Shown: positions 31,409 through 44,104, counted from the first letter of the stretch. The stretch is 64,000 bases of DNA from Monodelphis domestica (GCF_027887165.1 NC_077228.1:106207137-106271136); one strand, 5' to 3'. Translations and numbers: made by a program. The notes: generated by a model from the sequence alone, not told the origin.

Positions 31409-33660
31409 GACCCCTACTTCTGCCCCCCCAGCAATCTACTGTATTCCTTCAGCCGTGACAACAGGCTACTGCATACCTCAACTTGGGGAATCATATTTTT
31501 AAATGAAGAGTTATTTATATATATTTTTTTTAAAAAAGGGGGAAAAACCAATTTTTTTTTGAAAGAAAAAATATCCTTACTGGGAGCTGCTTGGAAGTGG
31601 CCTCCTATGGTGCCTTTGGAGAGAAATGTTGTGAGCCTGAGTGTCTTGAAGCCAGTGTCTGCCAATGGGGAAGGGAAGCAGTTTAGGGGTATGGACCTGG
31701 CAGGATGGAGGTGATGATAGGGTTGGGAAGGAGATAGGTAGGAGCCTGGTCAGCACCCTAGGGAAAATGAGAGCATCTATGGTTAGCAACTGTGAATGAG
31801 AAAGATCAGGGTGTATGTACCCTGGGTGGGAGAAAGGGTACAGGAGATTTTGTTTATAGCCTCCTACACCCACCACTGGGGTTCCAGCATCCTGATCTGA
31901 TCCTCTTTTGCTAAAAAGGGCATTCGAGCCTAAACTTTTGAAATTCTGTGTTGCCTATCTTTCCTTTCTTTTTTCTTTTTTTCCCCTCTAATGAGATCCT
32001 GGCAGGAAATAAAAGGCAACTTCCTTATTCCTCCTGCCTAGATCAACTTTTCTTGAAATGAAGTCCTGATAATACCCTCAGGGTCTTGAAGGTTTTGACA
32101 TCCCAGCTGTGATTTCTACAAGTTTTGAGGTTTTTATTTTTATCTAGATTATTTTGGTGATCGAGGGTCAGAAATAGAATAGAAGGGTAAGGAAACCTGC
32201 ACAAAATCTCCATGTTGCTTTATGCTGCTCTGTGTCTGTGTATGTGTGTATGCTGAATTCTCAAGGGGATGATTTGTAATGGAAGGCTGGGGCCCAAAGA
32301 GCTCTCAATGGGGAATACTCTTTGGACTGGCAGCCTTGTCTGCTGCCCTGCTTATAGAGAACCACACAAAAGTCCTGATGCTGCTGCCATTATCCCTTTG
32401 AGAGGTGAACTCAAAAGCTACAGGGAACTTCAGGTCTTTTATGACAAGTCTTCTTTTCAAAGCACAAATCTCCCCTTTCTTTTCCCCCTCCTTGTTCTTG
32501 GGCTGTCGCTAGGGCTGCCCCCATCCTTTTAGGACAAAAGTTCTCAAGCCTTGTGCAATATGGCCTCCTGCAACTCAGAGTGTCTTGGTGGTATAATGAT
32601 TCTCTAGCCATCTTGATGGCATTCATGAAGAATCAGTCTTCCTGAGGCCCTCTGAGCTCCAGTTGGCTAGTTTGTTTTGAGGGCACCTCTTGCCTGAGCC
32701 CCAGTTTCTACAGGCATTGGCATTGTTCTCATGAGCTGCCTCTAAAAACAAACCTTTGGGCATTTACTTCTCCTTGGCACTGAGTGTCTGGTGGTAGAAG
32801 AGTAGTGTCTTTCTCTAAATGTGACTCCAATCCGTTAGTAGAATTGTGCAATATTTACTGTTCTTGGTTGGGGAGAAATAGAAAACTGCACTAGAAAAGA
32901 GTATCCCTTTTGCCTCCTTCCCACCCCATCCATGGGAGTAGGGGGTAGGGTTGAGAAGGCTTCAGGTATCCCCGATCAGAACACCCTCGGATGGATGCAG
33001 CTGGAGCATCTGGTCAGCTTGGTGAAGCTCCTGTTGCTAGGGCTTAGTAAAGAATCCCTCTCCCTCCCTTCCCATCCCCTCCTGTGGAAGTCTGCCCTCA
33101 GCTTTCTTTTTCCCTTAGGATTTCCCAAGCTGCTCTATTTCCTGATTCATAAGGTGCTAATAACCAAACACTCCCTACTCTTTTATTCTAGTCCTGCCCC
33201 CTTTCTAACTGCACCAAATTTTGTGCCAGCTTCTAGACCCTGGTTGGAGTATTAAATTCAATTTAAAGTTAATTCCTAATCTAGAGGGCAGGGAATTGGT
33301 TCCTTGACCTGTGGGATGGGTCAAAACACCAATCAACAGCTGTGAATCACTGTGGAATATGTCTGTGCCTCTGCCTGCACACAGGACCCTGCCAGTTGTG
33401 GTCTCTTGATCTTTTTCTCTTTTTTTCTTCCTTAATATTTACTTCTAAAAAACAAAATCTCAGAGCTAGACTGTTGAGCAGGATTGGCTCTCCTATTAAG
33501 TAAAACATGGTAGTGAGTTTGTAAGCTATTCTGACAGAGGGGACAAAGGTTACTAATTGTATATTGTATAGTGTTTTTATATGAAAGAATGTACAGCTCT
33601 ATTGATAAATGTACACTTTTTTTGTTACTTTAATAAAAATGTAGCTGTTTTAGCCGTGTG
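31409..33660 (+). other. BTG2: BTG2 3' UTR
   Basis: This untranslated stretch runs from the stop codon to just past the AATAAA at 33632. It holds an AU-rich element with TTATTTAT (31511-31518), next to long T and A runs, and a TAAGCTA (33522-33528) that would be a 7-mer A1 seed match for miR-21. BTG2 is a published miR-21 target and an unstable immediate-early mRNA, so both are plausible control sites. The ORFs here are short and look incidental. Confidence 0.8.
33632..33637 (+). terminator. BTG2: BTG2 polyadenylation signal AATAAA
   Basis: This is a canonical AATAAA inside ACTTTAATAAAAATG, followed within 25 bases by the GT-rich TTAGCCGTGTGG. It sits about 2.2 kb after the stop codon, close to the 3' end position expected for mammalian BTG2 mRNA. 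Confidence 0.8.
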
Positions 33661-33849
33661 GTATAGACAAACTTTAAGTGCCCAGCCTTCCTTTCTGTCT
33701 CTCCCGTTTCATCTCAGGTCTCACATTCCTTCCTGGAGGTACTTATTGTGAATTATACCCAAAAGAAATGAGAAGGAATGGGATATTAACTCATAAGAAA
33801 TTGGACAGATTTTTACATAGTTCCCTTTCCTGGAAATAGTATCCTGCCT

Positions 33850-34000
33850 CTATTCAAACACCAATTTGTTACCTTCACTCTGGGCAAGTCATTTAATATC
33901 TCAAAGCATCAGTTTCCTCATTTGTAAAATAGGAATAATAAACAGCTCCCACGTAACCATTTTTAAGACAATATAAAGCATCACCTAAGTATGAGTTATT
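33850..34000 (+). mobile_element. MIR SINE
   Basis: 'ctgggcaagtcatttaatat' and 'cagtttcctcatttgtaaaa'. Confidence 0.85.
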
Positions 34001-34024
34001 ACTATAATTCTTATCACAAGTTTT

Positions 34025-34210
34025 AATAATTACCATTTATGAAACATGATGCTGATTAAATCCTTATTTTATTCCATTTGCTTTTTGTTGTGAAATATAC
34101 TAGTGTCAATGTCCTTCATTTTAAAGGTAATCACTTGCCCAAGATTATTACAAAGTAAACAGCAGAAGCTGAGATTGGAACTTGCTCTTCTTAGTCCAAT
34201 GCCCTTCCCT
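34025..34210 (-). mobile_element. MIR SINE, diverged
   Basis: 'taatcacttgcccaagatta' and 'agctgagattggaacttgct'. Confidence 0.6.
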
Positions 34211-34214
34211 AATG

Positions 34215-35295
34215 AGATAATGTTTGTGTAAAGTACTTAGTCCTGTACTGGCATCCAGTAAACATCTGTTCCCTCCCAACCCCTATTATGTTGTATGCAA
34301 CTTAAGATGTTGCTATTCTACAGCCAAAATTCTTAGTATTTGGTTTTTCTTGAAAGATTTCACTCATTTTAACTACCCCCCTTTCTGAGGGGCTCTCATT
34401 ACACCAGAGTCTTCTCAGGTCACAGTGAAAAACCAGGTTCTAGATCCAATCGTCCCCCTCCTTTTTCTTTGACATTCTGGTCCTATTAAATGCACTAGAT
34501 TGTTGGAGAAGGGGAAGTGTAGCAGACTGGAATAGCTTGTGTACACGGCAGACATGCCAAAGAGTGTCTTCTTGTCCCTGAACATTAGGGTCCCATTTAA
34601 GCTGGGAGAGCCTGATCTCTGGTACTCCCCAGTCTGACCTTTGTTTAGGTGGTTTCCAAACTTGTTTAGACTTGCCCTGACTAAGCTCCTGATAGGCAGG
34701 TAAGTAGGCTCATGTTAGGATTTACAATTCCATTCAAAACTTGGTCTATGCTTGGGATTAAACCAACCAAGAAGTTGCAAGTATATTCAGAACTCACTTA
34801 ATTATATACTAAGCCATTGGGTATGGCTTACACAGACAAAGAATATAGTTCTTGCTCTCCAGAAGTTAATATTCTTATAAGAGGGATGAAGAAGTTTTCC
34901 AGATAACTTAAGTTTACCAGTTGGAGTTAATCAGTTTATTCTATGAGGAGAAGATAAAGGTATTATTAATTAAGAGTTTTATCCATTTTACAGATTCATA
35001 GAATGTGAGCAGACACTCTTCTAAGTAGCTCCCTTTCACCATCTAGCTAGAACTAGGGGAGTTCAGGGAACTTGTCTCAAGATCCATGGAAATGCATTTG
35101 TTATTTTAAGGTTTTCCTATTTCATGTAGCCATAATTAAAAAAAAAAAAAAACAAACCAAACCCACTCAGAAGGAAAACCTCATTATTTACAGACTTGGT
35201 CCCATTTTCATCTCGAACCTTTTGTCTGTAAGTCCCATGAATAGTTTGTCTTCCAGGGTTATGGTTTTGTACTTCGCCTCTCATTTGAGTCTTAT
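34215..35295. other. Largely unassigned sequence downstream of BTG2
   Basis: Only an old antisense L2 end (34790-34905, 'atatactaagccattgggta') and an A14 run near 35140 stand out. No coding region recognised. Confidence 0.45.
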
Positions 35296-35299
35296 AAGA

Positions 35300-35470
35300 A
35301 AATGCCACTATGTAGATAGGGAAAATATTATTACCTCCTTTTTATGAATTGGAAAACAGCCTCAGGGAAGTGAAGTAATTTCTTAGACCTCAAATATCTA
35401 GAAAATAGCAAAGACAGTACTTGAATTCAGGTCTTCTAATTAATTCCTAGTCTACTAGTCTTCTGTCTTC
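35300..35470 (-). mobile_element. MIR SINE
   Basis: 'aacagcctcagggaagtgaa' and 'acttgaattcaggtcttcta'. Confidence 0.7.
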
Positions 35471-35639
35471 ATCAACTGTCCCTTTATCTAGATGTGGAAA
35501 TGGGTTAAGATTGAGAAATGTTGGTTTTATTTGTTTTCTTTTAAGCATTTAGGGCAGGTGTAGCTTCTATCTACTGGGCAATGAATCTTTTTCATGATGA
35601 ACATTTCCTTATTTCCAAATGAGGATAAATCTCATTAGT

Positions 35640-35845
35640 GTAGTAGAAGGCAGCTGAGTGAGAAGGAAAAAATGCTAAATTTAGCATTGGAGGAGGACCT
35701 TGTTTGGAGTCCTGCCTAAGTCATTTATTACTTGTGGACTTTGGGCAATTTGCTTTCCTTCTCTAGATCTCAGTCTTCATATCTTTAAAATGAAAAAAAA
35801 AATCATACTAGATTACTTCTACAGCCCACACCTAGATATAAATCC
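35640..35845 (+). mobile_element. THER1 SINE
   Basis: 'ggactttgggcaatttgctt' and a THER1-like 'tactagattacttctacagc'. Confidence 0.7.
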
Positions 35846-35849
35846 AAAG

Positions 35850-35945
35850 GACTGTTGATCAAGGACCCAGAAGTCATAACTTCCAGAGGCAAGATTGGAA
35901 CTCAGGTCCTCTGACTTCCTGAGCCAGGGCTCATTCCATTGTACC
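35850..35945 (-). mobile_element. SINE fragment (MIR type)
   Basis: 'gattggaactcaggtcctct' in reverse orientation. Confidence 0.55.
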
Positions 35946-36124
35946 TCACTACCTTTCTCACCTTATTACCCTGTTTCATTCTTATGTATGTCTTTCTGAA
36001 AATTCTTCATAGAAGACCTATCTAATATTTCAGAGCCTTCATCTGATTATTTTCATACTTTGTGAGCCTAGTGAGGCCCTCAGGCTGCCCATATTTTATC
36101 CCTCTTCTCATTATGTCATTCACC

Positions 36125-38425
36125 ATTTTTTAAATTAATGGTATAAAATGTTAATTTTACCTTTTAAATGAAATTTTACTTTTTCAAGGAATAAAAATAT
36201 TCATCCCTAGTTGCCTTCAGTTAAAAAAAAACTCTTGTGACAAATATGCATAGCCAAGTTAAACAAAAAAAAAATATTTTAATCTGTACCCTGAGTTTTT
36301 CACACATTCTGTCAGTAGCTGGTTAGTATCCTTTATCATTGGCTCACTGGGATTGTGATTGGCCATTACATTGACCAGAGTTCTCAAATCTTTTTGTTTT
36401 TCTTAACAATATTGTTACTTTATAAATTGTTCTCTTGGCTCTGCTTATTTCATCCTATTAGTTCATACAAATATCCCTAGTTTGCTATTATGGCACAATA
36501 CTATTCCATTCCATTCATATGAATTTGTTCAGCTATTCTCCAGTTAGTGGGCATGCCCTTAATTTCCAGATTTTTGCTATTATTAAGAAGAGCTGCTATA
36601 AGTGTCTTTGTACATATGGCTCCTTTTCCTGATTCTTTGATCTCTTTGGGATTATAGCATTAGTAGTAGCATCTCTGGGTCAAAGGATATGAATAATATG
36701 GTAAATTTTGGGACCCAGTTCCAAATTGCTTTCCAGAATGGCTGCATCACCCATCAGCACATTAACATACCCGTTTTTCCACAACCTCTCCAACATTTGT
36801 CATTCTCTATTTTTGGCCAACTTTTCCAATCTGTTCTGTGAGAGGTAGAAGTTCAGAGTTGCTTTCATATGCATTTCTCTAATTATTATTACTTTGGAGC
36901 ATTTTTTATATGGTTACTGAGAGTTTGGATTTCTTAAAAATTGCCTGTTTGTATCCTTTAACACATTTATCAGTTGAGGAATGGTGCTTATTCTTATAAG
37001 AATATCTTGATCTTGTAAATTTAAATCAGTTCTTTATCTTTGAAATGAGGCTCTTATCCAAGAAAATTGTTTGAAAGCTTTCCTCCCCCTCATTGTTTTT
37101 CTTCTGATTTTAGATATATCGATTTTGTTTATACAAAACATTTTACATTTTATGTTATCAAAATTGTCCATTTTATCTTCTTTGATCTTCTCTAACTCTT
37201 TTTGATCATGATCATGATCATTCTTCTACTCCTAGATCTGAAAGGCAACTTCTATGCTACTCTAATTTGTCTGTAATGTCATCATTGATGTCTAAGTCAG
37301 ATATCCATCTATTTGGAGCTTATCTTTGTATGAAAGGAATTAGTCTATGTTTAGTTTCTGCCAGACTACTTCTAATAGTGAATTCTTACCTTGGTATGGG
37401 AGGTCTTTGGGTTAATCAAACACTAGGCTACTGTGTTTGTTCCAGTATGTTGTATAACTAATCTGTCCCACTGTTGGCCTTTCTATTTCCTCACTAGTAT
37501 GAAATACTTAAATTAAAAAAAAAATTTTTTTTTAACTTCTATCTTAGTATTAGTTCTAAGAATATTATTGGCAAAGGCTGGGCATTTGGGGTTGTGTCTT
37601 GCCTTGGATCACACAGCTATGAACTAGCTGAGGTCAAATTCGAACCCAGGTCCTTCTGACTTCAGGTCCGTCACTCGACCTAGCTGTGCCCAGTGTGGAT
37701 TACTTTTGATGATTATTAGTTTGTATTACAATTTGAAATTTAGTGTTTCCAGGTCTTTTCCTTCTCATTCCCTGCTCCCCCCCCCCATTATTTCTCTTAA
37801 GATTTCAGTTCCTTCAGGTGAATTTCATTATTTTTTTTCCTAGATCTATAAAGTAATCCTTTGGGTGTTTGATGGGTATGGCACTGAAGAAGTAAAATTA
37901 TTTTGATAGAATTGTCATTTTGGTAATGTTGATTTAGACTCTCCATAAGCAATGAATACTTCTACAATTATTTAGATCTTTATTTCTGAAAAGAGCATTT
38001 TGTAGTTGTATTTATAGTTTCTGTGTGTATTTGCCTTAAGTAGACCTCCCTATTTTACACAATCTAGAATTACTTTAAATAGAATTTTTCTGTTTATTCC
38101 TGTTGAGTTTTATTGGTAATATGTAGGTTTACTAATGACATGCGAATTTTGTTTCTACCCTACAACTTTGTTGAAGTTGTTCATTATGTCAATTATTTTT
38201 TAGTTGACTCTTTAGGATTTTCTAAGAAAAGTATTACCTTTTTTTCAAAAAAGGCAATAATTTTGTTTCTTCTTTATCTATGCTTATTCCCTCAATTTCT
38301 TTTTTTTTGTCATATTGCTATAGCTTAGATTTCTAGAACTACATCAAATAGTAGTAACAAGTAATGACATCCTTGCTTTACTCCTGATCTTATGAAAAAG
38401 GCATCTAATTTATCCTCATTATTTC
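36125..38425 (-). mobile_element. L1 LINE, 3' UTR and end of ORF2
   Basis: Read on the minus strand this is the 3' part of a marsupial L1. Reversed 3' UTR signatures include 'ttctgtcagtagctggttag', 'tggcacaatactattccatt' and 'tctctgggtcaaaggatatg'. From about 37700 on it covers ORF2 sequence ('caactttgttgaagttgttc', 'catccttgctttactcctga'). It is heavily decayed and split by a SINE at 37524-37692. Confidence 0.85.
37524..37692 (-). mobile_element. SINE1_MD-type SINE inserted in L1
   Basis: Reversed poly(A), 'cttagtattagttctaagaa' and 'aattcgaacccaggtccttc'. Confidence 0.85.
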
Positions 38426-39279
38426 CTCTCTTTTTTTTTTATTGATTATATATATGTCCCTTATTTTATTTCTACACATATCTTTGAAACATCCCAAAGT
38501 CTACCTTCTGTGGGTCTTTTCGGTGGTGTTTTTATTACCTACAATGCTGATCCTTCTGAAATCAGACTGCTTGGTGATTTATACTCATATATTCCAATAA
38601 TGAGATTATTCCAATACTCAGCTCAATCTGTGATTTCACTAATGTGGAAATTCCCTCTAGCGATGCAGATTTCAGCCTATACTTTCTTGCCCATCTTATG
38701 CAACTTTCTCCCACATTTTCTTTTAAGTTGACCACAAGGCATCTGTCCAATGTATTGGGGCCATTGTTCACATTCTCTTGGTAGTGTGGAGATACCAATG
38801 GTGTAAAAGAGTGATCAACCAATTATGGCTTGTTCTTATAGTGTGAGGACTTTTTGCATCAATGTTGGATAAAATCCTTTATGTTGCTTCTTCTGTGCAA
38901 TTTTCTCTTTGTTACATGTTATAGTCTGGTCATACCTACCATGTTCCTCTCTATTGCCCTTTGGATGATCTGCAACTTAATTCTTTAGAGACTATATTGG
39001 CCATTACTTGTAGTAATTCAATATCACCATAAGAACATTTGTATTTAAAAAGATGGGTCTTTTTTTGGTAGTTGTTTCAGGAAGAAGCTTGTGGTATTTT
39101 AGGGAACATTAAGTTTCCCAAATATAATCCCGTTTGATCCCTTTCTGTTAAATATTGAGCCAAACTAACTGTCTGTTTGAAATATTTATCCAAAATAGAT
39201 AGCTACAGCTTGTTTATATATCTGCATGTCATATTCTAGATAACAGGAATTCTATAGCCACTTAGTTGTTTCATTAGTT

Positions 39280-39984
39280 CAGTGGTTCTCAACCTTTCTA
39301 GTGCCGTGACCCCACAATACAGTTCCTCATGTTGCGGTGACCCCAAACCAAAAAATTATTTTGGTGGCTACTTCAAAACTGTAATTTTGCTATGATTCGG
39401 AATGTAAATACCTGATATGCATTATATATTCTCATTGCTACAAATCAAACATAATTTAAACATAGTGATTAATCACAAAAACAATATTTAATTATATGTT
39501 GAGAAATATTCATCCAGCAGGAGGCAGCCTGAGTGCTGGGGTGGGAGGTAAATCCTGCCTGGAGAGGGGGTCCGCAGACGCTGCCTTCTTCTTCCTGTCA
39601 TCTCCCTCCAGCTCAAGCTGAGGCTTCACTTTGCTGGGGTTACTCAGCTCCCTTATCCACTCCAGGAGTTATCCGCTCCAGGACTCATTCTTAACCCCTC
39701 CGGAGCCAGAGCCCGGGTGCTCTCTCTGGGTCTCTGTTTGAGTCCCGTCTCCAGGCAACAGAGTAAATCCATCGCCCCTCATAAGGGGAGGGCTGCTGTT
39801 AGGTAACTAATATTAGTACAATGTGCAGGCATCAGGGTCCCCGTTCTTTCTGAGATCTTGCTGTAAAGTAGAGAGATTTCTTAGTGGCTAAAGCCATCGG
39901 AAATATGTATTTTCTGATGGTGACTCCTGTGTTTTGGTTGTTTGACCCCTTCCAGGGTCACGACCCACAGGTTGAGAACCACTG
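39280..39984. mobile_element. SPIN-type hAT transposon, non-autonomous
   Basis: The terminal inverted repeats CAGTGGTTCTCAACCT (39280-39295) and AGGTTGAGAACCACTG (39969-39984) are perfect. The 8-bp flanks CATTAGTT (39272-39279) and CTTTAGTT (39985-39992) differ at one base. About 230 bp at the left and 110 bp at the right match SPIN as I recall it ('acagttcctcatgttgcggt', 'gggtcacgacccacaggttg'). The central 39515-39870 part is GC-rich and does not look like SPIN. No transposase ORF. Confidence 0.88.
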
Positions 39985-40341
39985 CTTTAGTTAAACCATA
40001 CTCTTTTCAGTGGCTGTGGATCTCATTTAGGAGACTCTATGATGTTCTGGGACTTGATTCCATCAGACCAATGTTATGAGCAGGAATATCTGGAGGACCT
40101 CATCATCCATAAGGGATGCCTCTGACTTGGACTTCGTACCCGATCACTTCTATGACAATGGCAGACATTTTTGCTGGTAAACAAATCTACCTTTTTAATA
40201 CTGACTTGATTTTAATCCTCAGAAGCTTATCTCTGTGGTTATATCTTTCAAGAAATCAAGTATATTTTGACAAAATAAAGCATTTTGCTCTGCCAAATCG
40301 AATGCATTTTTATAGTCAACAAATAAAGAAGTAATGGGATC

Positions 40342-40540
40342 AGGGCAGCTGAGGTGACTCAGTACATTGAATGCCACACCTGGAGTCAAGAGGACCTGGT
40401 TTCAAATTTGATCTCAGACACTTTCTGGCTGTGTGCCTGGGTGAATCACTTAACCCCCATTGCCTGCCCTTACCACTATTCTGCCTTGGAACTGATGCCT
40501 AGTATTGATTCCAAAATGGAAGGTAAGGGTTAAAAAAAAA
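40342..40540 (+). mobile_element. SINE1_MD-type SINE in RTE
   Basis: 'agggcagctgaggtgactca' to 'agtattgattccaaaatgga' and poly(A). Confidence 0.9.
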
Positions 40541-41789
40541 ATGAAGTCTTATGTTCTCTCTACCTTTTCATCAACCATGTGAAGATAGGATCTTTTCTGG
40601 AAAAAATGTATGTGAAAACTTGCCTATTAACTTCTAATAACCTTATGGAAATAGGCCTTTTGTTATTACTTTTTCCTATACTGTTGGTTCAGATACTTCT
40701 AAAATTCTCAAAATTTTGTTGGATCCTGAATGAACCTTCTCTAGATATAATTGGTCTAATCCAGTTGTTTTCTTCCATCTTTATTTTTTTCAATGCCATT
40801 TCTGCATCTTGAAGAAGCAAATTCAAGACTGTGATAGTAGGGTCCAGATATGGTGCTGAAAATTTTTTCTTTATAAAAATCTTTTTTACAATTTTACAAT
40901 TTATAGCCTTTCTCTGATTTTTGGTCTATTTGTTTTTCTCCTTCTGTTTCTTCTTTAAATGTCTTCCTATACGTTAGGCTCCCCTGGGAGAGATGATGGA
41001 TTAGTGCCTTTATTACCTTTCTCCCTTGGGGGAGTAACTGAGGCCAAGTTCTGGGCTTCTTCATTTGTATAAATGTTTGAGGTCAAGAAAAAGTAGTTTT
41101 AGGGGAAGACCTTAAGTTAGACTTTGAGAAACTTCAGGAAAGAAGAACCAGGCACCCTAAACTTAAAGGTAGCATGGTGTAGTAGAAAGAACATTGCACT
41201 TGAAGTTGGAAGATCTATGTTGGAATCTGGGTTTAATGGATGAATAGATCCTAAACTAAGCTTTTTGAAGGATTATTTTTCCACCAACAGCTTTTTGTTG
41301 CTGTATGGTTAGTTCTTAATTGCCTGTCAAGCTTTAGCCTATTGTTTTGCAAATAAACTTGTAGGTCTCTACAGTACTCTTGCCTTGGCTGCCTTATCTC
41401 TCCAGTTATTAAAAAAATTTTTTTTTTGGTGTTTGTCTGTTGAGGGATGGCTTATCCTTAATGTGAGACTGTTCTGTATCCTTTAGACTTCTCTAAGAAA
41501 TGACAATGGTATCAGTATCCATTTATTTTCTTCTATTTTTCCCAAATAGCAGCCTGTGGAAGTAGATCTAGTTGGAGCTGCTGTAATTATAGTGTTGTCT
41601 CATCTATCCTTTTTTCTAATTTAGAATGAATTTTGACCTTTGCTCTAACTAGTTGACGATCTGATTATCCAAACATTGTGACTCTAAAATATCTGGTGTC
41701 AGTAAACTCATTTCCTGTCCATGAAGATACATCAAATTTCATTTCTTGGGATAGCATTCAGTGCTTATATCCAGCATCTTCCAGCTATC

Positions 41790-42050
41790 ATCTTAGCAGC
41801 TAGTGAATAGAGAGTACTGGGTCTGGTGTCTGGAAGAACTGAGATCAAATCCAATCTTGGACACTTTTTTAGCTGTGTGGCCCTGGGCATGCTACTCAAC
41901 CACTGTCTGCCTCAACTGTTTCCTCAACTGTTATGAGGATAATAATAGCACCTGGCTCCCAGAGTTGCTGTGAAGACCATTTGGCCTACTTAACACAGAG
42001 CCCGGCACACAGTAGATGATTAATAAATGCTTTTCCTCTTCCTTCCTTAG
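41790..42050 (+). mobile_element. CORE-SINE with L2-like 3' end (MIR type)
   Basis: 'tgtgtggccctgggcatgct', then 'aacacagagcccggcacaca' and 'gattaataaatgcttttc', the L2-shared end of MIR. Confidence 0.8.
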
Positions 42051-42887
42051 AGAACATATAGGCATGAGGCTACTAAGTACAAAAACATACATATCTATGA
42101 GCATCTGGCCTCTTTCATTTCTTGATCTCGAGTAATATTTTCCAACATACTTTTCACTATCAATAAATCTAAGCCTAAATTACATTGAAATAGTCATTTA
42201 TCAAAGCATATGTTGATTTAATTTGAAGTAACGTGAAGTTCTTGATGTAATTTCTCTACTTTATAGCATGTCTTTTCATAATTTCTCAGAATTACATTTC
42301 AATGGATGCTGCCTTGTACTATTCAATTTTTCTTGCAATAGTCTATTTTTGTTCATTGTAAATATTGCAAAGCAAGATGATCAAGTGCCCCATGAAATAG
42401 GTACAAATAGGTTTTGTTTCCTTTGAGTACAAGATGAACTCAACCCCTTTAATTCATCTCTGAAGAAAACCTGTGAGTCATTCTTCCATTTATCTACTTT
42501 TTAAAGTCTTCTAGTTTTCAAGGAATGTCAATATGGCAGATTATCTCCCCACCCCCTCCCATCATCCCCTCTCTAATCTTGAATCTATTTTTTAACCTCT
42601 CATTTCTTCCCTCCTCCCACCAACATCTCTGCCTTCCTTAAAAAAAAAATAAATAAGATTAAAAAAAACCTCACTTAATCCTTCCATTCCCCTCCAGCTA
42701 TTGTATTATATCTTTCCTTCCTAGAATAGCCACACTCGAATAAAAGCTGCCTACTCTTAAAGCCTATACTTCTCTCATTCCTTAACGCTTTGTAATCAGA
42801 TTCCTCCTTTATTCCATTAAAACTATTACAAATGACCATTGACCTCTTAACCGCCACATCTAGTGGCCTTTTCTAAGCCTTCATCTT

Positions 42888-43205
<318 letters not shown>

Positions 43206-43378
43206 CCTTTTCTTTTAGAATTGATACTAAGTGACTATACTAAGGCAGAAAGGTGGTAAGGGCTGAGCAATTAAGGTTAAGTGACTTGCCCAGGTTCACA
43301 CAGCTGGGGAGTGCCTGAGGTCCATTTTGAACCCAGGTCTTTCTGACTCTCTAACCACTGAGCAACCCAGATGCCCCA
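43206..43378 (-). mobile_element. SINE1_MD-type SINE with expanded tail
   Basis: 'cttttagaattgatactaag', 'gacttgcccaggttcacaca' and 'gagcaacccagatgcccc'. Confidence 0.9.
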
Positions 43379-43821
43379 AATGGCATCTTTCTTAACCTCT
43401 AAGCAGCAATCCAGGTGTCATTCTCTGCTTCTTGTTCTCTCTCATTGCCTACATTCCATCTATTCCTGACTTTGTCAAGTCTTCTACATCGCAGATGTAC
43501 ACCCTACACTCTCCTCTGATGCTGCCGCCATCTTGATATAGGTCCTCATGGCTTCATACTTGAGTTATTGCAATAGCCTTCAGGTTTAACTCCCTTTCTT
43601 AAGTCCCTTCCCACTCCAGTCCATCTTCCACTCAGTTATCAAAAGTAATCTTCCTAAAGCACAAGACTGAGCACACTAACTCCAGGATTCAATAAATCCT
43701 AGTGGCTCCCCATTACCTCCAAGTTCAGATATGGAATCTTCTGATTGACATTTTTAACCCTACCTGCTCCTGATTGACTTTGTAGATCTTTCCTAATCTG
43801 TCCCCTTCCTACCTTTCTAGC

Positions 43822-43930
43822 CATGATGATGATGATGATGATGACAAAGAGAGCATTTACATAGCACTTTGAAGTTCGCAAAGTATTTTACTTATGTTAT
43901 CTCATTTGGTCCTCAAAACAACCTTTATAC
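43822..43930 (-). mobile_element. MIR fragment with (GAT)n
   Basis: (GAT)6 followed by 'tttacatagcactttgaagt' and 'tatctcatttggtcctcaaa'. Confidence 0.75.
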
Positions 43931-44104
43931 TCTGATACCTTACTCTGCTCCATGTACTCTGGGATCTAGTCACACTGGTTTCCTTGCACAAGACACTTGG
44001 TCTCCTGATACCCCGCATTTCACTGGTTGCCCATCATGCCCAGAATGCATTCTCTCCCTGTGTTCTGTTCATGGTTTCTTTCAAATCTCAACTAGAATCT
44101 AGGA

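Larger units (their letters stand above)
29468..33660 (+). other. BTG2: BTG2 transcription unit (two exons)
   Basis: The inferred primary transcript runs from about 30 bp downstream of a TATA-like TATGAAAAG to about 20 bp after AATAAA at 33632. It has a 5' UTR of about 160 nt, coding exon 1, an intron with GT at 29781 and AG at 31072-31073, and exon 2 with a 2.2-kb 3' UTR. The two-exon layout and long 3' UTR match mammalian BTG2. The transcription start is inferred from the TATA-like box and could be off by tens of bases. Between about 29100 and 33840 I see no SINE or LINE, unlike everywhere else in the window. Confidence 0.85.
38430..42540 (-). mobile_element. RTE-clade (BovB-like) LINE, long decayed copy
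   Basis: On the minus strand the order is that of an RTE ORF. At about 41600-41700 is the post-endonuclease linker, remnants of SDHRLVRAKVRI..KLEK. At 40270-40325 is the RT motif A, reading FVDYKNAFDLAEQNALFCQN. At 38700-38960 is the C-terminal domain, with remnants of the KLQI.QRA.ER.M.G.TR and RW.D patterns. Several frames are needed, so it is dead. A SPIN-type hAT (39280-39984), a SINE1-type SINE (40342-40540), a THER1 scrap (41165-41245) and a CORE-SINE (41790-42050) have landed in it. It may be nearly full length once these are removed, but I cannot fix its 5' end. Confidence 0.8.
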
